DNA of 64,000 nt from contig NZ_PQDH01000001.1 of NCBI RefSeq assembly GCF_002964605.1, positions 1,054,001-1,118,000 on the forward strand, written 5' to 3'. The notes under the pieces are model-generated. The model was given only the letters and a program-made list of their open reading frames with translations. It was not told the DNA's origin and made no database searches. The stretch's first letter is position 1. Every line of letters begins with the position of its first letter. This document shows positions 52,125 through 61,993 of the stretch, piece after piece. A program made the translations under genes and the position numbers. This DNA comes from Vallitalea okinawensis (GTDB taxonomy: Bacteria; Bacillota; Clostridia; Lachnospirales; PQDH01).

Positions 52125-53408
52125 TTATACTAAAATTTTTCTAACTTTACCGACTAAATGGAAGGAGCCTGCAACAATAATGACATCACTCTCACCAGCT
52201 AAACCCAGTGTTTCTTGTAAAGCACTTTGATAAGCTCTTACATAGTGAATATTTTTATTGTCAGATTCATGAATGCTTAAAGCTTTCTCCATCTCTTCTA
52301 AGGTTAATCCCCTTGGATTGTTAGGAATTTCTGTTATAACAGCATCGCGCGCTACGCTAAAAAGCTTTCTTAAGTTACGCTCATAGTTTTTATCTCTTAA
52401 CATGGAAGTTAGTAAGATAACTCTACGTTTACTATAAAACTTCTTTATATAATCAACTAAATTATCAACACTACTATCATTATGGCATCCATCCAGTATC
52501 ACATCAGGTTGTTCCTTTATTTTCTCAAGTCTTCCCATCCATTCAACACTTTTTAAGCCCTTTTGTACTTGCTCACTAGTAACTTTTAAGCTACCTTCTT
52601 CGTTCATTATTTCTATAGCTTTGATAACTAAAGCAGCATTGAGGACTTGAACCCCACCTGGTAAGCTGACAAAGTACTGCATTTGATTTAACTCAAATAA
52701 GCTTCCATTAACTTTCTCAACAATTACTTTATATATAGGATTGACTTGATAGAAAGGTGCTTTTTCCTTCACTGCAACTTCTTTTATCACATTGAGTACA
52801 TCTTGATTGGAGTTGCTGGTGATCACAGGACATCCTTTTTTGATTATGCCTGCTTTTTCCCTCGCAATGGCTTCAATGGTATCGCCTAAAATGTTGATAT
52901 GATCATAATCAATGGTTGTAATGATGGCTAATAAAGGGTTACGTATTACATTGGTGGAGTCCATCCTTCCACCTAAACCAACCTCAACGATAGCGTAGTC
53001 TACCTTTTCTTTGAAAAAAAATAGATATGCCATTGCTGTTAATACCTCAAAAATAGTAGGCTGTTCGTAACCATCAACAACCATTTTATTTGAAGCACAT
53101 TTCACAACTTCTACAATCTCACAAAATATATCATCAGATGCCATTTGACCATTGATAGTCAAGTATTCTTTATAGCTAGCTAAATGCGGAGAATTGAAAA
53201 CACCTACCTTATAATCAGCTACTTTTAGAATATTTGTTAACATAGCTGAAACAGAACCTTTTCCGTTGGTTCCTGCTATATGAATACACTTTATTTTATC
53301 TTGTGGTTGACCAAGATAGTTTAACAATGTTTTCATTCGATCCAAACCTAATTTCATACTAAAGGGATTTAATTGTTCTAAATACGCTATTGCCTCATCA
53401 ATTATCAT
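52125..53408 (-). CDS. folC: Folylpolyglutamate synthase / dihydrofolate synthase
   Basis: A 427-aa cytoplasmic ligase that adds glutamate to folates (Mur-ligase family). ATP-binding loop HIAGTNGKGSVS (about 43-54), the FNSPHL motif and VEVGLGGRMDSTNV are intact. GAGGTG before the ATG at 53408 sets the start (frame opens at 53420); it overlaps the end of the upstream GTPase gene by 11 bp, so they are coupled. Confidence 0.95.
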   Translation of the reverse strand: MIIDEAIAYLEQLNPFSMKLGLDRMKTLLNYLGQPQDKIKCIHIAGTNGKGSVSAMLTNILKVADYKVGVFNSPHLASYKEYLTINGQMASDDIFCEIVEVVKCASNKMVVDGYEQPTIFEVLTAMAYLFFFKEKVDYAIVEVGLGGRMDSTNVIRNPLLAIITTIDYDHINILGDTIEAIAREKAGIIKKGCPVITSNSNQDVLNVIKEVAVKEKAPFYQVNPIYKVIVEKVNGSLFELNQMQYFVSLPGGVQVLNAALVIKAIEIMNEEGSLKVTSEQVQKGLKSVEWMGRLEKIKEQPDVILDGCHNDSSVDNLVDYIKKFYSKRRVILLTSMLRDKNYERNLRKLFSVARDAVITEIPNNPRGLTLEEMEKALSIHESDNKNIHYVRAYQSALQETLGLAGESDVIIVAGSFHLVGKVRKILV

Positions 53409-55383
53409 AGGACACCTCATCGGTCATCACCACTTTTTTCATTTTCTTTTTTTCTCTCAAGATAGTGATACTGTTATATAATTTCTCATCTCGTTCAATA
53501 ACATTAGCTTCATCAGTAATCACTTCATCCGAGTTATGGCATGGTTGATAGGAATGAAATTTATATTGGATAATCCCTCTGCCACCAGTTAAGGACGCTA
53601 ACTTAATAGGATAATCCATCGAAGTAGCTATGGGGACGATTCCTTTAATAATCGCCTTGTCATCAATCTGTTCTGTAGCATCTAACTGCCCCTTCATCTG
53701 TAAGAAATCAGACATTATTTTTCCTGACAACTCCTGAGTAGCAATAACTCGAAAAGCATAATAAGGTTCAAGTATCTGTATGTTATTTTTAGTGAGGGCT
53801 TGTTGAATAGCTCGAATTGTAGCCATTCTAAAATCACCACCATGGGTATGTTCAAGGTGATGCTGTCCAGCAATTAAATGTACTTTCACATCCGTAACTG
53901 GCGCCCCTAATAAAACGCCATGTTTTAATGCAACGGGTATATTTTGCTCAATAACCTTCTGGTATTGAACTGGCAGATAATCTACACTATATTTTGAAAC
54001 ATACTGAATACCTTTCCCAGTCTCATTTGGTTCAATCTCTACCTCTACCTCAGCAAAGTGCTTTTTCGGTTCGAAGTGACAGAAGCCTGTACTTTTATCA
54101 GTGACCGTTTCCTTATAATGAACAAAAGGCTTTTCAAAGTCAACCGTTATATGAAACCGATTTTGGATATGCTCCTTTAATACTTCCATATGAATCATTC
54201 CCATAATGGCTATCTGTAGGACTTTTCTTTGAGAATCATACTGAAAATTGAGTGAGGGATCTTCCTCATTTAAAATATCCAAAAGCTTTACAACCTCATT
54301 TTTTTGATCGTTTTCATACAAAACTCTTGTCCCAAGAACTGGTTCAATATTCCAATCATTCATATAGTCAACTTTCTCACCTATAACTTGTCCAATCTTA
54401 AGATCCTTAATCCCTGTAATAGCACCAATTTCACCAACAACTAATTCATCAACAAGGGATGCTTTATTTCCACTAAATTTTCGCAGCGATGTAACCTTAT
54501 AATCTTCATCATCAATAGTTATCGTATCTCTAATACGAAGAGAACCACTTAATACTTTGACATAATTAAGTTTTCCCAATTGTTGGTGCATCTTTATTTT
54601 ATAGACTAATCCACTAAACTGCTCTAACTGATGTACCGGCTCATAAGGCGAAAATAAGTTGCTCATTGCATCTAATAACTCATTTATTCCTATCCCTCTG
54701 CTTGCACATCCATATAAAACAGGTATTATTTTGCGTTCTTTAATACTCTTTTTCAAACTGCCTGCAAGTTCTTTGTCTTGAATCTTAACTTCTTCTAAAT
54801 ACTTCTCTAATAGTCTCTCGTCACTTTCAATAATCGGTTCGACAAGTTCATCATAGATCCTTAATCCGTCAATCAATGATTCAATCCCTTGAAAGCTTTC
54901 CCCTATACCTTTATAATGCTGTATACTCAATAAATTATTATCTAATCGCTGAAGATCTCGGATAAGGGCATCCATTTCAATGCCTATACGATCCATTTTA
55001 TTAATAAAAACTATGGTAGGTATATCATTTTCCCTAAGCATGTACCATATGGTTTCAGTATGAGCTTGAATACCTTCTGCAGCAGATATGATTAGGATTG
55101 CTCCATCTAAAATACTCAACATTCTTTCCATCTCAGGTGCAAAATCCACATGCCCTGGTGTATCAATAATATTAATTCGTTGATCCTTCCAAATCAGTTC
55201 AGCTTGCTCAGAAAAAACAGTTATACCTCTTTGCTTTTCAATGTCATTATAATCAAGCGTTGATGACCCCTTATTCACATTTCCTAATTCTTTAATAGCA
55301 CCGGTTACATACATAAGTTGTTCAGCTGTAGTGGTCTTCCCGGCATCAACATGTGCCAATAAACCTATGTTAATTGTTTTCAT
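53398..55383 (-). CDS. TetM-like elongation-factor GTPase (ribosomal protection family homologue)
   Basis: A 661-aa EF-G-like GTPase of the TetM/TetO/TetW superfamily: G1 AHVDAGKTT (10-18), G2 RGIT, G3 DTPGHVDF, G4 NKMD, then domain II, III, IV (EPYYAFRVIATQEL) and V with TGGRGIIQYKF. Homology spans the whole protein, but it is clearly diverged from classical TetM and has an extra charged C-terminal tail of about 25 residues. It lies in a housekeeping context between nth and folC without mobile-element signs. It may be a resistance-like or a normal translation factor of clostridia; tetracycline protection is not shown. Confidence 0.88.
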   Translation of the reverse strand: MKTINIGLLAHVDAGKTTTAEQLMYVTGAIKELGNVNKGSSTLDYNDIEKQRGITVFSEQAELIWKDQRINIIDTPGHVDFAPEMERMLSILDGAILIISAAEGIQAHTETIWYMLRENDIPTIVFINKMDRIGIEMDALIRDLQRLDNNLLSIQHYKGIGESFQGIESLIDGLRIYDELVEPIIESDERLLEKYLEEVKIQDKELAGSLKKSIKERKIIPVLYGCASRGIGINELLDAMSNLFSPYEPVHQLEQFSGLVYKIKMHQQLGKLNYVKVLSGSLRIRDTITIDDEDYKVTSLRKFSGNKASLVDELVVGEIGAITGIKDLKIGQVIGEKVDYMNDWNIEPVLGTRVLYENDQKNEVVKLLDILNEEDPSLNFQYDSQRKVLQIAIMGMIHMEVLKEHIQNRFHITVDFEKPFVHYKETVTDKSTGFCHFEPKKHFAEVEVEIEPNETGKGIQYVSKYSVDYLPVQYQKVIEQNIPVALKHGVLLGAPVTDVKVHLIAGQHHLEHTHGGDFRMATIRAIQQALTKNNIQILEPYYAFRVIATQELSGKIMSDFLQMKGQLDATEQIDDKAIIKGIVPIATSMDYPIKLASLTGGRGIIQYKFHSYQPCHNSDEVITDEANVIERDEKLYNSITILREKKKMKKVVMTDEVSYDN

Positions 55384-55432
55384 TTCCCCACCTTATCCTC
55401 TATCTCTGTTAACCCCTTGTTACAATCAAACC

Positions 55433-56068
55433 TTAAGCCTCTTTATTACCTTGGAAATAACTGCATTGCTCTTTTATTGTACATATCTCGCATTTAGGCT
55501 TTCTTGATGCACAACATCTTCTTCCATGAAAGATCAGTAAATGATGGGTTAATGACCATAGTTCCTCATCAATAGCCTCCATTAATTGTTGTTCCGTCTT
55601 ATTAACGTCTTTAGCTTTCACAAGTCCAATACGGTTGGATACACGAAACACATGGGTATCAACAGCAATCGCCGGTTTATTAAAAGCATTGCTCATTACA
55701 ACATTAGCTGTCTTGCGACCAACGCCAGCTAAGCTCGTTAATTCATCCATCTCAGGAGGTACTTCCCCGTTAAATTTTTCTTTTAATTGCCTGCATAACT
55801 GATAAATATTTTTAGCCTTATTACGATATAAACCTAGCTTCTTAATATAATCCTCAATTTCACCTTGGCTAAAAGTAAGAAAATCATCTAAGGTTGGGTA
55901 ATCACTAAATAACTTAGCCGTTACTTCGTTTACTTTCACATCCGTTGTCTGTGCCGATAATACCGTAGCTATCAATAATTGAAATGGTGTTTGATAGTTC
56001 AACTCACAATGAGCATCCGGATAAGCCTCTTGCAAAGCATCTATTACCAATTTCACTTTTTTCTTCAT
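55433..56068 (-). CDS. nth: Endonuclease III
   Basis: Base-excision repair DNA glycosylase/AP lyase, 211 aa, cutting oxidised pyrimidines. Helix-hairpin-helix LTSLAGVGRKTANVV with catalytic Lys, and catalytic Asp in AVDTHVFRVSNR. Four cysteines with spacing 6-2-5 (CASRKPKCEICTIKEQC) form the [4Fe-4S] cluster. It precedes the TetM-like gene, same strand, 49-bp gap. Confidence 0.96.
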   Translation of the reverse strand: MKKKVKLVIDALQEAYPDAHCELNYQTPFQLLIATVLSAQTTDVKVNEVTAKLFSDYPTLDDFLTFSQGEIEDYIKKLGLYRNKAKNIYQLCRQLKEKFNGEVPPEMDELTSLAGVGRKTANVVMSNAFNKPAIAVDTHVFRVSNRIGLVKAKDVNKTEQQLMEAIDEELWSLTHHLLIFHGRRCCASRKPKCEICTIKEQCSYFQGNKEA

Positions 56069-56285
56069 GGTCTAACCCACCTTTCTAATGGAATTATCAA
56101 TATTCTATTTTTAATACTTTTCTAGTACAGATTCCTACAACACTAGTATTGGTTCTAAATAATACATATCGTTGCTGATGATATATTTTGCCCCAAGAAA
56201 TAATCTAAGTTCTTTATACACTCGACCAGTTCGATACCGAAAGTAGGTATGGGGTGTCTATGCTTGCTTGCCCCTATTAGTAAGA

Positions 56286-58055
56286 TTAACTTCTATCCTC
56301 TACTTTTATAATATGAGCCGTCACATCACTCAATTTAGCCTTATTAATGATTGGATTCTTACTACTATAATCAAATAATACAGCAGTTAACCTCTTCTGA
56401 ATCTTCCCATCCTTTAACCAAGCCAGTACATTTATAGGAAAGACTTCAACATGAGCTTTACGACTAAGTTGTTTTGCATTCAATTCCTCATAGTCTGGTA
56501 AATACCGTTCTACAAGAAGAGGATCCTGATAGAATTCACGTATACTTAATTCATAGTCCGCAATCTGAAGAGGACGCATCCAATCTGCAAGCTTTTTAGC
56601 TTTCTCATGATAGTATAGATCAAATAACAATAAGCATATAAAGACTTGATCATCATCACTAAACTTTTTGTGATAAAATTCTACTAGATGATCATAGTAT
56701 GCTAATTTACTATGATTTAAATGATGGTAACCTTCTTCTGTCCAAAATTCAGCTAATTCCTCAAAACATTTAAAGGGTGAATCAAATAATGATACTAGAT
56801 AGGTAATACCATTAATGAATCGACCACTATTATAGTAATCTTCCACCATTTCCTCAATCATTTTAAGCTTAAGCATTTCATCATAGGATACTTCCTTTGT
56901 ATATAAAATCTCATAAGGTGCATGATCACGATACACTAAACCATACTTTTCCTGATCATAATATAAACCAGATCCTTTGAGTACTTTTAAGAAACCTAAT
57001 TGGAGTTGCTCAGGTTTTAAAGCATACACATCATTAAATGAACGCCCAAAGGATTCATAGTCTTCACCAGGTAAACCAGCTATCAAGTCTAAATGCTGAT
57101 GAATGTTCTCTAGAGCAGTTATTTTTTTCACCTTTTCACTAAGCACCTCAAAATCCATTTTTCTTTTAATATAGTCTATGGTTTGCAGATTCGTTGATTG
57201 AACACCTATTTCAAATTGAAACAAACCTGGCCTAGAAGCCTTTAATATATCAATGGTCTCTTCATCTAATAAATCAGCTGAAATCTCAAAATGGAAGTTG
57301 GTATACCCATTATCATGATTCATTAAATAGTTCCATATATTAAGAGCATGTTTTTTGGAGCAGTTAAAAGTTCGGTCCACAAATTTAACTTGCATCACGC
57401 GATGATCTAAAAAGAGCTGCAATTCATTTTTAACTAAATCAAATGATCGATAGCGCACACCTTTTTCAGTTGATGATAAACAATATTGGCAGTTAAAGGG
57501 GCATCCTCTCGTTGTTTCATAATATATGATTTTGTTTTGAAATTCACTGAAATCCTCATAAGGGAAAGGTATATCATCCATGTTCATAGCCGGTCCTTTG
57601 GTTGTCACATGAAGTGTTTCTCCTTGTCGATAGACAATTCCAGGCACTTCAGACAAATCACCCTTTTGATCAATATACACTTCCATGAGTTTATTAAAAG
57701 TTGCTTCACCTTCACCAACAATCACAATGTCCACATCTTTATAGTTTTCCATAAATCCTTTTGATTCATAAGAAACTTCTGGTCCACCAAAAACTATCAT
57801 TGTCTTTGGTGAAACTTTTTTGAACTCAGTCGTAAGTTCTTTAATCATTTCTATGTTCCAAATGTAACAGGAAAGGCAAAGGATATCAGGTTTTTCAAGG
57901 TATAATTCACTGAGTATATAATCCATTGAATTATTGATGGTGTACTCTTTTAAATATAAATCTCTTGTATAAGTTTTACAATATCTCTTTAAATAGCGTA
58001 ATGCTAGTGATGTATGGATATATTTTGCGTTAATTGCAGTTAATAGGACTTTCAT
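56286..58055 (-). CDS. B12-binding radical SAM protein (DUF4080 type)
   Basis: A 589-aa radical enzyme with an N-terminal cobalamin-binding domain (about 1-130, with INAKYIHTSLALRYL and GGPEVSYE), the radical SAM cluster motif CPFNCQYC (about 190-197), and a C-terminal DUF4080-like region. It may be a methyltransferase or tailoring enzyme; substrate unknown. The frame opens at 58094; the ATG at 58055 gives the usual N-terminus MKVLLTAINAKYIHT and is preceded by GTGAT, but ATGs at 58073 and 58094 are alternatives. Confidence 0.88.
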   Translation of the reverse strand: MKVLLTAINAKYIHTSLALRYLKRYCKTYTRDLYLKEYTINNSMDYILSELYLEKPDILCLSCYIWNIEMIKELTTEFKKVSPKTMIVFGGPEVSYESKGFMENYKDVDIVIVGEGEATFNKLMEVYIDQKGDLSEVPGIVYRQGETLHVTTKGPAMNMDDIPFPYEDFSEFQNKIIYYETTRGCPFNCQYCLSSTEKGVRYRSFDLVKNELQLFLDHRVMQVKFVDRTFNCSKKHALNIWNYLMNHDNGYTNFHFEISADLLDEETIDILKASRPGLFQFEIGVQSTNLQTIDYIKRKMDFEVLSEKVKKITALENIHQHLDLIAGLPGEDYESFGRSFNDVYALKPEQLQLGFLKVLKGSGLYYDQEKYGLVYRDHAPYEILYTKEVSYDEMLKLKMIEEMVEDYYNSGRFINGITYLVSLFDSPFKCFEELAEFWTEEGYHHLNHSKLAYYDHLVEFYHKKFSDDDQVFICLLLFDLYYHEKAKKLADWMRPLQIADYELSIREFYQDPLLVERYLPDYEELNAKQLSRKAHVEVFPINVLAWLKDGKIQKRLTAVLFDYSSKNPIINKAKLSDVTAHIIKVEDRS

Positions 58056-58231
58056 TTTATCACATTCTTTCATTATACATGTCTCTTTTATCATTCAATC
58101 AATTGCTATAAATTTCATAAATCAAACAATCAATATCATTAATGTTTAATTTAAGCTACACTGTTTAATAAACATAGTACCTCAGTATTTAGTATTTTAG
58201 CATACTTTTCGACATAACTAAAGGGGATATA

Positions 58232-58293
58232 GAAAAAGCACATAATAAGTGTTACCGGATAATCATAATTACCGTTTTCACTTATTATGTGCT
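58232..58293 (-). terminator. Terminator of the sulfatase operon
   Basis: AGCACATAATAAGTG (58237-58251) pairs perfectly over 15 bp with 58279-58293, with a long 27-nt loop, and five T follow on the minus strand. It is 17 bp after the stop of the sulfatase gene. Confidence 0.82.
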
Positions 58294-58309
58294 TCATTAT
58301 TATGTACAC

Positions 58310-59686
58310 TTACCATGGTATATATTCTTGATTTTTTTCTGGTATTTTCCCCTTCGCATCTTCTAACCATTTAAAAAGCAAATCATGTAGCTTTTTTGCA
58401 ACTTCTGGTTGTGTTCCTGATAAATCAAACTTCTCTTCAATGTCCTTCTCTAAATCATAGAGTTTATAGCACTCCTCTTCAAAGAAGTAGATAAGTTTAT
58501 AGTTACCATCTCTAATAGATGCAGCCGGCGTACCACCTTGGTTCCCATAATGAGGATAGTGCCAAAAGATAGGTCCTCTTTTAAAGTCATCTCCTTTTAA
58601 AACAGGTAAAATACTTTTTCCATCAATGGTTACCGGTTGTGGTTCTCCAATCAACTCCATAATTGTGGGATAGAAATCAGTACTGGTGATATATTGAGAA
58701 GTTATGCCTTCTTTAATAAGAGCTGGATAACGCATAATTAATGGTTCTCTTACCCCACCTTCATACATCCATCCTTTCCCTTCAGATAGAGGCGCATTAC
58801 AAGTGGGAGACCCCTCTGCTGTAGCTAAACCACCGTTATCGGATGTAAAGATGATTAATGTGTTGTCGTATAACTCTTTTTCTTTCAAAGTATTAATTAA
58901 TCGACCAATATTTTCATCTAGGCTTTTAATCATACTAGCGTAGGCTGGATCTGATTGAATAATTCGTCTAGTAATCTTTTTATCCTTTTTGTGCTCACAT
59001 GGAAATGTATCACCTATTTCATAGGGTTCAACCTGATCTAATCCCATCTTCTCAGCTTTTTCTTCAAAATATGTTATGTATTCTTGCTTCCCTTGTATAG
59101 GTGTATGGACAGTATAGTACCACAGATTGAGAAAGAAAGGTTGCTCATTTTCTTCATGTTTTTCAATTAAGTTGATAGCTTCGCTTGTTAAACGATCTGT
59201 TAAGTATTCTCCTGATTCACCATCATCTAGGTTTTCAATGGAGTAGGGACTAAAATAGCCTTTCCACGGATGTCCCCAATGACATCCTCCAATATTCACA
59301 TCAAACCCTTGATGCTGTGGATAAAATGGTTCTTTGCCAAGATGCCATTTCCCTATGTGCCAAGTTGCATACCCTGATTCTTTTAATGACTTAGCTATGT
59401 TATTTTCCTCAAGAGGTAAGTGATCAATATAAGGCGCATCAATTAATTTCCCTCTTGTTTTTCCACCAATCCAATTGGTTAACTCTAATGAAGCCGGATA
59501 TTTTCCAGTTAAGATACTAGCTCTTGTTGGACTGCAGACAGGACAGGCAGCATAAGCATTATCAAAGAGTAGTCCGTCCTTTGCGAGCTGATCAATATTT
59601 GGTGATTCATAAAACTCACTACCATAACAACCTAAATCACGCCACCCCATATCATCGATTAGAATAAATAAAATGTTCGGTTTCAT
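58310..59686 (-). CDS. Sulfatase, Cys-type (formylglycine-dependent)
   Basis: A 458-aa arylsulfatase-family enzyme removing sulfate esters, probably from sulfated sugars. Cys51 in VCSPTRAS is the residue converted to formylglycine, with metal ligands Asp11-Asp12 (LIDDMGW) and FTSDNGG later. There is no signal peptide, so it acts on imported substrates. AGGTGA before the ATG at 59686 sets the start (frame opens at 59704). It begins 14 bp after the IclR gene. No maturation enzyme gene (anSME) is within the window. Confidence 0.93.
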   Translation of the reverse strand: MKPNILFILIDDMGWRDLGCYGSEFYESPNIDQLAKDGLLFDNAYAACPVCSPTRASILTGKYPASLELTNWIGGKTRGKLIDAPYIDHLPLEENNIAKSLKESGYATWHIGKWHLGKEPFYPQHQGFDVNIGGCHWGHPWKGYFSPYSIENLDDGESGEYLTDRLTSEAINLIEKHEENEQPFFLNLWYYTVHTPIQGKQEYITYFEEKAEKMGLDQVEPYEIGDTFPCEHKKDKKITRRIIQSDPAYASMIKSLDENIGRLINTLKEKELYDNTLIIFTSDNGGLATAEGSPTCNAPLSEGKGWMYEGGVREPLIMRYPALIKEGITSQYITSTDFYPTIMELIGEPQPVTIDGKSILPVLKGDDFKRGPIFWHYPHYGNQGGTPAASIRDGNYKLIYFFEEECYKLYDLEKDIEEKFDLSGTQPEVAKKLHDLLFKWLEDAKGKIPEKNQEYIPW

Positions 59687-59700
59687 CTCTTCACCTATTT

Positions 59701-60426
59701 TCACTGAATATTTTCTTTCATATCATTGATTAATTCTTTTATATTAATGTCATCTACTTTTTCTTTAAAAACTCCTGAACATAAAGCACCTAATAGATAG
59801 CCAGACTTAGATCGAATAGGAACTGCAAACCTTCTTCCAGAAAAATAGTAACCTTGATCATCTACAGCGCCTTCTTTTTTAGCTTGTTGAATCTGTTCTT
59901 CTATCTGTCCCTCGGTCACTCGTTCCATCTCTCTCTTCTTATAAGTCAAACTTTTATCCATTAACTCTTTACGTGAACTTTCCTCTTGCTCCGCTAAATA
60001 AAGTATCCCCCATGGGAAATTAGCTAGATCTGTACTTTTATCGCCTACTTCAAGCATTGCTAAATTTGCAGGGGCTATCACTTTTGACAAAACTACCATT
60101 GTATCATTATCAAATCCAACCAAAATAAATGTTATATGATGCTTCGCATTAAGTTCTACCATCTTATGGTGATATGTCTTAACAAGATTATCCCATATAT
60201 TATTCTGCTTAGAGAGTATATAGGCTTGGGTGCCTAAACAATACCCTGTACTGTTTTTAGCCAAATATCCTTTTTCAATTAATACTTTTAATAGACGGTT
60301 TAGAGTCGTTGCATGATACCCTGTTTCTTCCTTTATTCGATTGAAAGTAACTTCACCTTTGCTAGCAACATATTCGAGTATCTCTAGTCCTCTAGCTAAT
60401 GCTGGAGCCGAAGATTTTTCTTGCAT
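59701..60426 (-). CDS. IclR-family regulator between two sulfatase genes
   Basis: A 241-aa regulator: N-terminal winged helix (about 5-65, ALARGLEILEYVASKGEVTF and TTLNRLLKVLIEKGYL) and a C-terminal effector domain (about 75-240, ending with the SGRRFAVPIRSKSGYLLGALCSG signature). It lies 21 bp after one sulfatase gene and 14 bp before the other, so all three form one unit. Its likely site is the direct repeat pair at 61845-61877. Effector unknown; a desulfated sugar is plausible. Confidence 0.9.
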   Translation of the reverse strand: MQEKSSAPALARGLEILEYVASKGEVTFNRIKEETGYHATTLNRLLKVLIEKGYLAKNSTGYCLGTQAYILSKQNNIWDNLVKTYHHKMVELNAKHHITFILVGFDNDTMVVLSKVIAPANLAMLEVGDKSTDLANFPWGILYLAEQEESSRKELMDKSLTYKKREMERVTEGQIEEQIQQAKKEGAVDDQGYYFSGRRFAVPIRSKSGYLLGALCSGVFKEKVDDINIKELINDMKENIQ

Positions 60427-60447
60427 ACTTTTACCACCTAACTGTTG

Positions 60448-61815
60448 TTATTCATGATCTTTGTTTTTTTCGTATTCTACTCTTTTTTTATTATAACATA
60501 CTTTATCATGTTGAATTATTTTAGGTGATTTTTCTCCAGCTCTTATCATTCGATCTATTAAGATATCAGCTAATTCTTTTCTCACTTCTTTAAACTCATT
60601 ACATTCAATCAAATTATTTTTTTCAAATGGATCATTATCAAGATCAAACATTTCCCATTCCATGTATGTATCACTTTCTGAATCCTTACTTCCATTTTTA
60701 TTAGGGTCCACGATAGCATACTTCCACCTACTTGTACGTATAGAACGCCCTACACAGCTTTCACTTATTTGTACAAAAACATTATCCCGCCAAGTAGTAT
60801 TTTCTCTCATGAGTTTTTTTAAGGATTCTCCTTGCATACTCTTTGTAGGATGTGCATCTGCTACATCAATAATGGTCTTTGGTAAATCTAATAAACTAAC
60901 AAGCTCATTCACTACTTTACCGCCTTTAAAACCTGGTCCATTTATAATCATCGGTATACGAATTGCATTCTCATGCCAAGAGCGCTTATACTCTTTATTC
61001 CTCGTTCTGAAATGGCATCCATGATCACTGGTAAAAATAATAATCGTATCATCATGCAATCCTTTTTCTTCTAGTTTCTTAACTAAACGTCCAACATTAC
61101 TATCAATGCTAGCACAAGCGCCTAAATATTCTTCATAGTTCTCTTTATAATCCCCATCTTTTCCATGTAAATCTTCTGGAAGCTCGTAGTTTTTGTATTT
61201 TTCTATAGAACCTTCTGGTCCTACAAAACGGTTCTCATCGTTTTGATGATGAGGTTCAATGTAAGATAAGAATAGGAAAAATGGCTCCTCCGATTCTTTG
61301 TCCACACCATCGAGGAAGTCTAATGCATAATCTGTCGTACAGTCTGCACGATACCCCTTAAATTCTACTTTTTTATTGTCTGCATTCCACATATAACCGC
61401 CAAAACCATTTGAAGTAAACTCTAAAACATCCGAAGCTATCCAATAATCTGTATATCCTCCTCGCATTTCCTCAGGAACTGGATCACATACGGTACTTGC
61501 TAAATGCCATTTTCCTACATAACCTACCTGGTAGCCTGCATCCTTTAGACGACTAGCTATGGTATCACTGTTTTTCGGTAACTCGATGCCATTCCTATAA
61601 CAACCTACCTCTGTAGCATAACGCCCTGTTTGTAAACATGCCCTGGCAGGACCACAGACTGGTTGGCAAGTAAAAGCATGCTTAAAAAGTGTGCCATCTT
61701 CTGCTAAGGTATCAAGATGAGGGCTTATGGGTAATTGTTGCCCATAGCACCCAAGAGTGTCCCAGCGTTGTTGATCCGAAAAGACAAATAAAATATTGGG
61801 TTGTTTTTGCTTCAC
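60448..61815 (-). CDS. Sulfatase, Cys-type (CGPAR motif)
   Basis: A 455-aa sulfatase. Cys54 in VCGPARACLQTGRYA is the formylglycine position; Asp14 and Gln15 replace the usual Asp-Asp pair at the start (FSDQQRWDTLGCYG), as in the choline-sulfatase-like and related subgroup. FTSDHGCHF and KWHLAS follow. It has no signal peptide. First gene of the sulfatase/IclR unit; SD GGAGGAA. It is only distantly related to the downstream sulfatase. Confidence 0.92.
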   Translation of the reverse strand: MKQKQPNILFVFSDQQRWDTLGCYGQQLPISPHLDTLAEDGTLFKHAFTCQPVCGPARACLQTGRYATEVGCYRNGIELPKNSDTIASRLKDAGYQVGYVGKWHLASTVCDPVPEEMRGGYTDYWIASDVLEFTSNGFGGYMWNADNKKVEFKGYRADCTTDYALDFLDGVDKESEEPFFLFLSYIEPHHQNDENRFVGPEGSIEKYKNYELPEDLHGKDGDYKENYEEYLGACASIDSNVGRLVKKLEEKGLHDDTIIIFTSDHGCHFRTRNKEYKRSWHENAIRIPMIINGPGFKGGKVVNELVSLLDLPKTIIDVADAHPTKSMQGESLKKLMRENTTWRDNVFVQISESCVGRSIRTSRWKYAIVDPNKNGSKDSESDTYMEWEMFDLDNDPFEKNNLIECNEFKEVRKELADILIDRMIRAGEKSPKIIQHDKVCYNKKRVEYEKNKDHE

Positions 61816-61844
61816 TTTTATTCCTCCTAATTTAATATAGTATC

Positions 61845-61877
61845 ATATATGTAACTAAAAATTATATATATGTAACT
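61845..61877. promoter_or_regulatory. Two 12-bp direct repeats (21-bp period) upstream of the sulfatase unit
   Basis: ATATATGTAACT occurs at 61845-61856 and 61866-61877. A TATAAT-like -10 on the minus strand (61866-61861) lies between them. The repeats are about 30 and 51 bp before the sulfatase start codon, a good position for control by the IclR-family protein of the unit. Confidence 0.5.
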
Positions 61878-61935
61878 TTATTCGTTAGCCTTATTTTATA
61901 ACTATCAAGCTCGAAAGTCAATAAGCATTGTATAC

Positions 61936-61974
61936 AAAAAAAGCTAAGTTTAAATGAACTCCACTAAACTTAGC
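61936..61974 (-). terminator. Terminator of the L,D-transpeptidase gene
   Basis: GCTAAGTTTA (61943-61952) pairs perfectly with TAAACTTAGC (61965-61974), and seven T follow on the minus strand. It is 20 bp after the stop. Confidence 0.9.
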
Positions 61975-61993
61975 CTTTATAATCATTCTTTAT

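Noticed and set aside
53398-55383. Acquired tetracycline-resistance element
   Set aside because: No transposon, integrase or leader peptide region nearby; the gene overlaps folC in a normal operon, so recent transfer is not supported.
58208-58214. TTCGACA, a possible Spo0A box
   Set aside because: A single 7-bp match in an intergenic region between convergent-end features, with no promoter nearby; expected by chance in this length of DNA.
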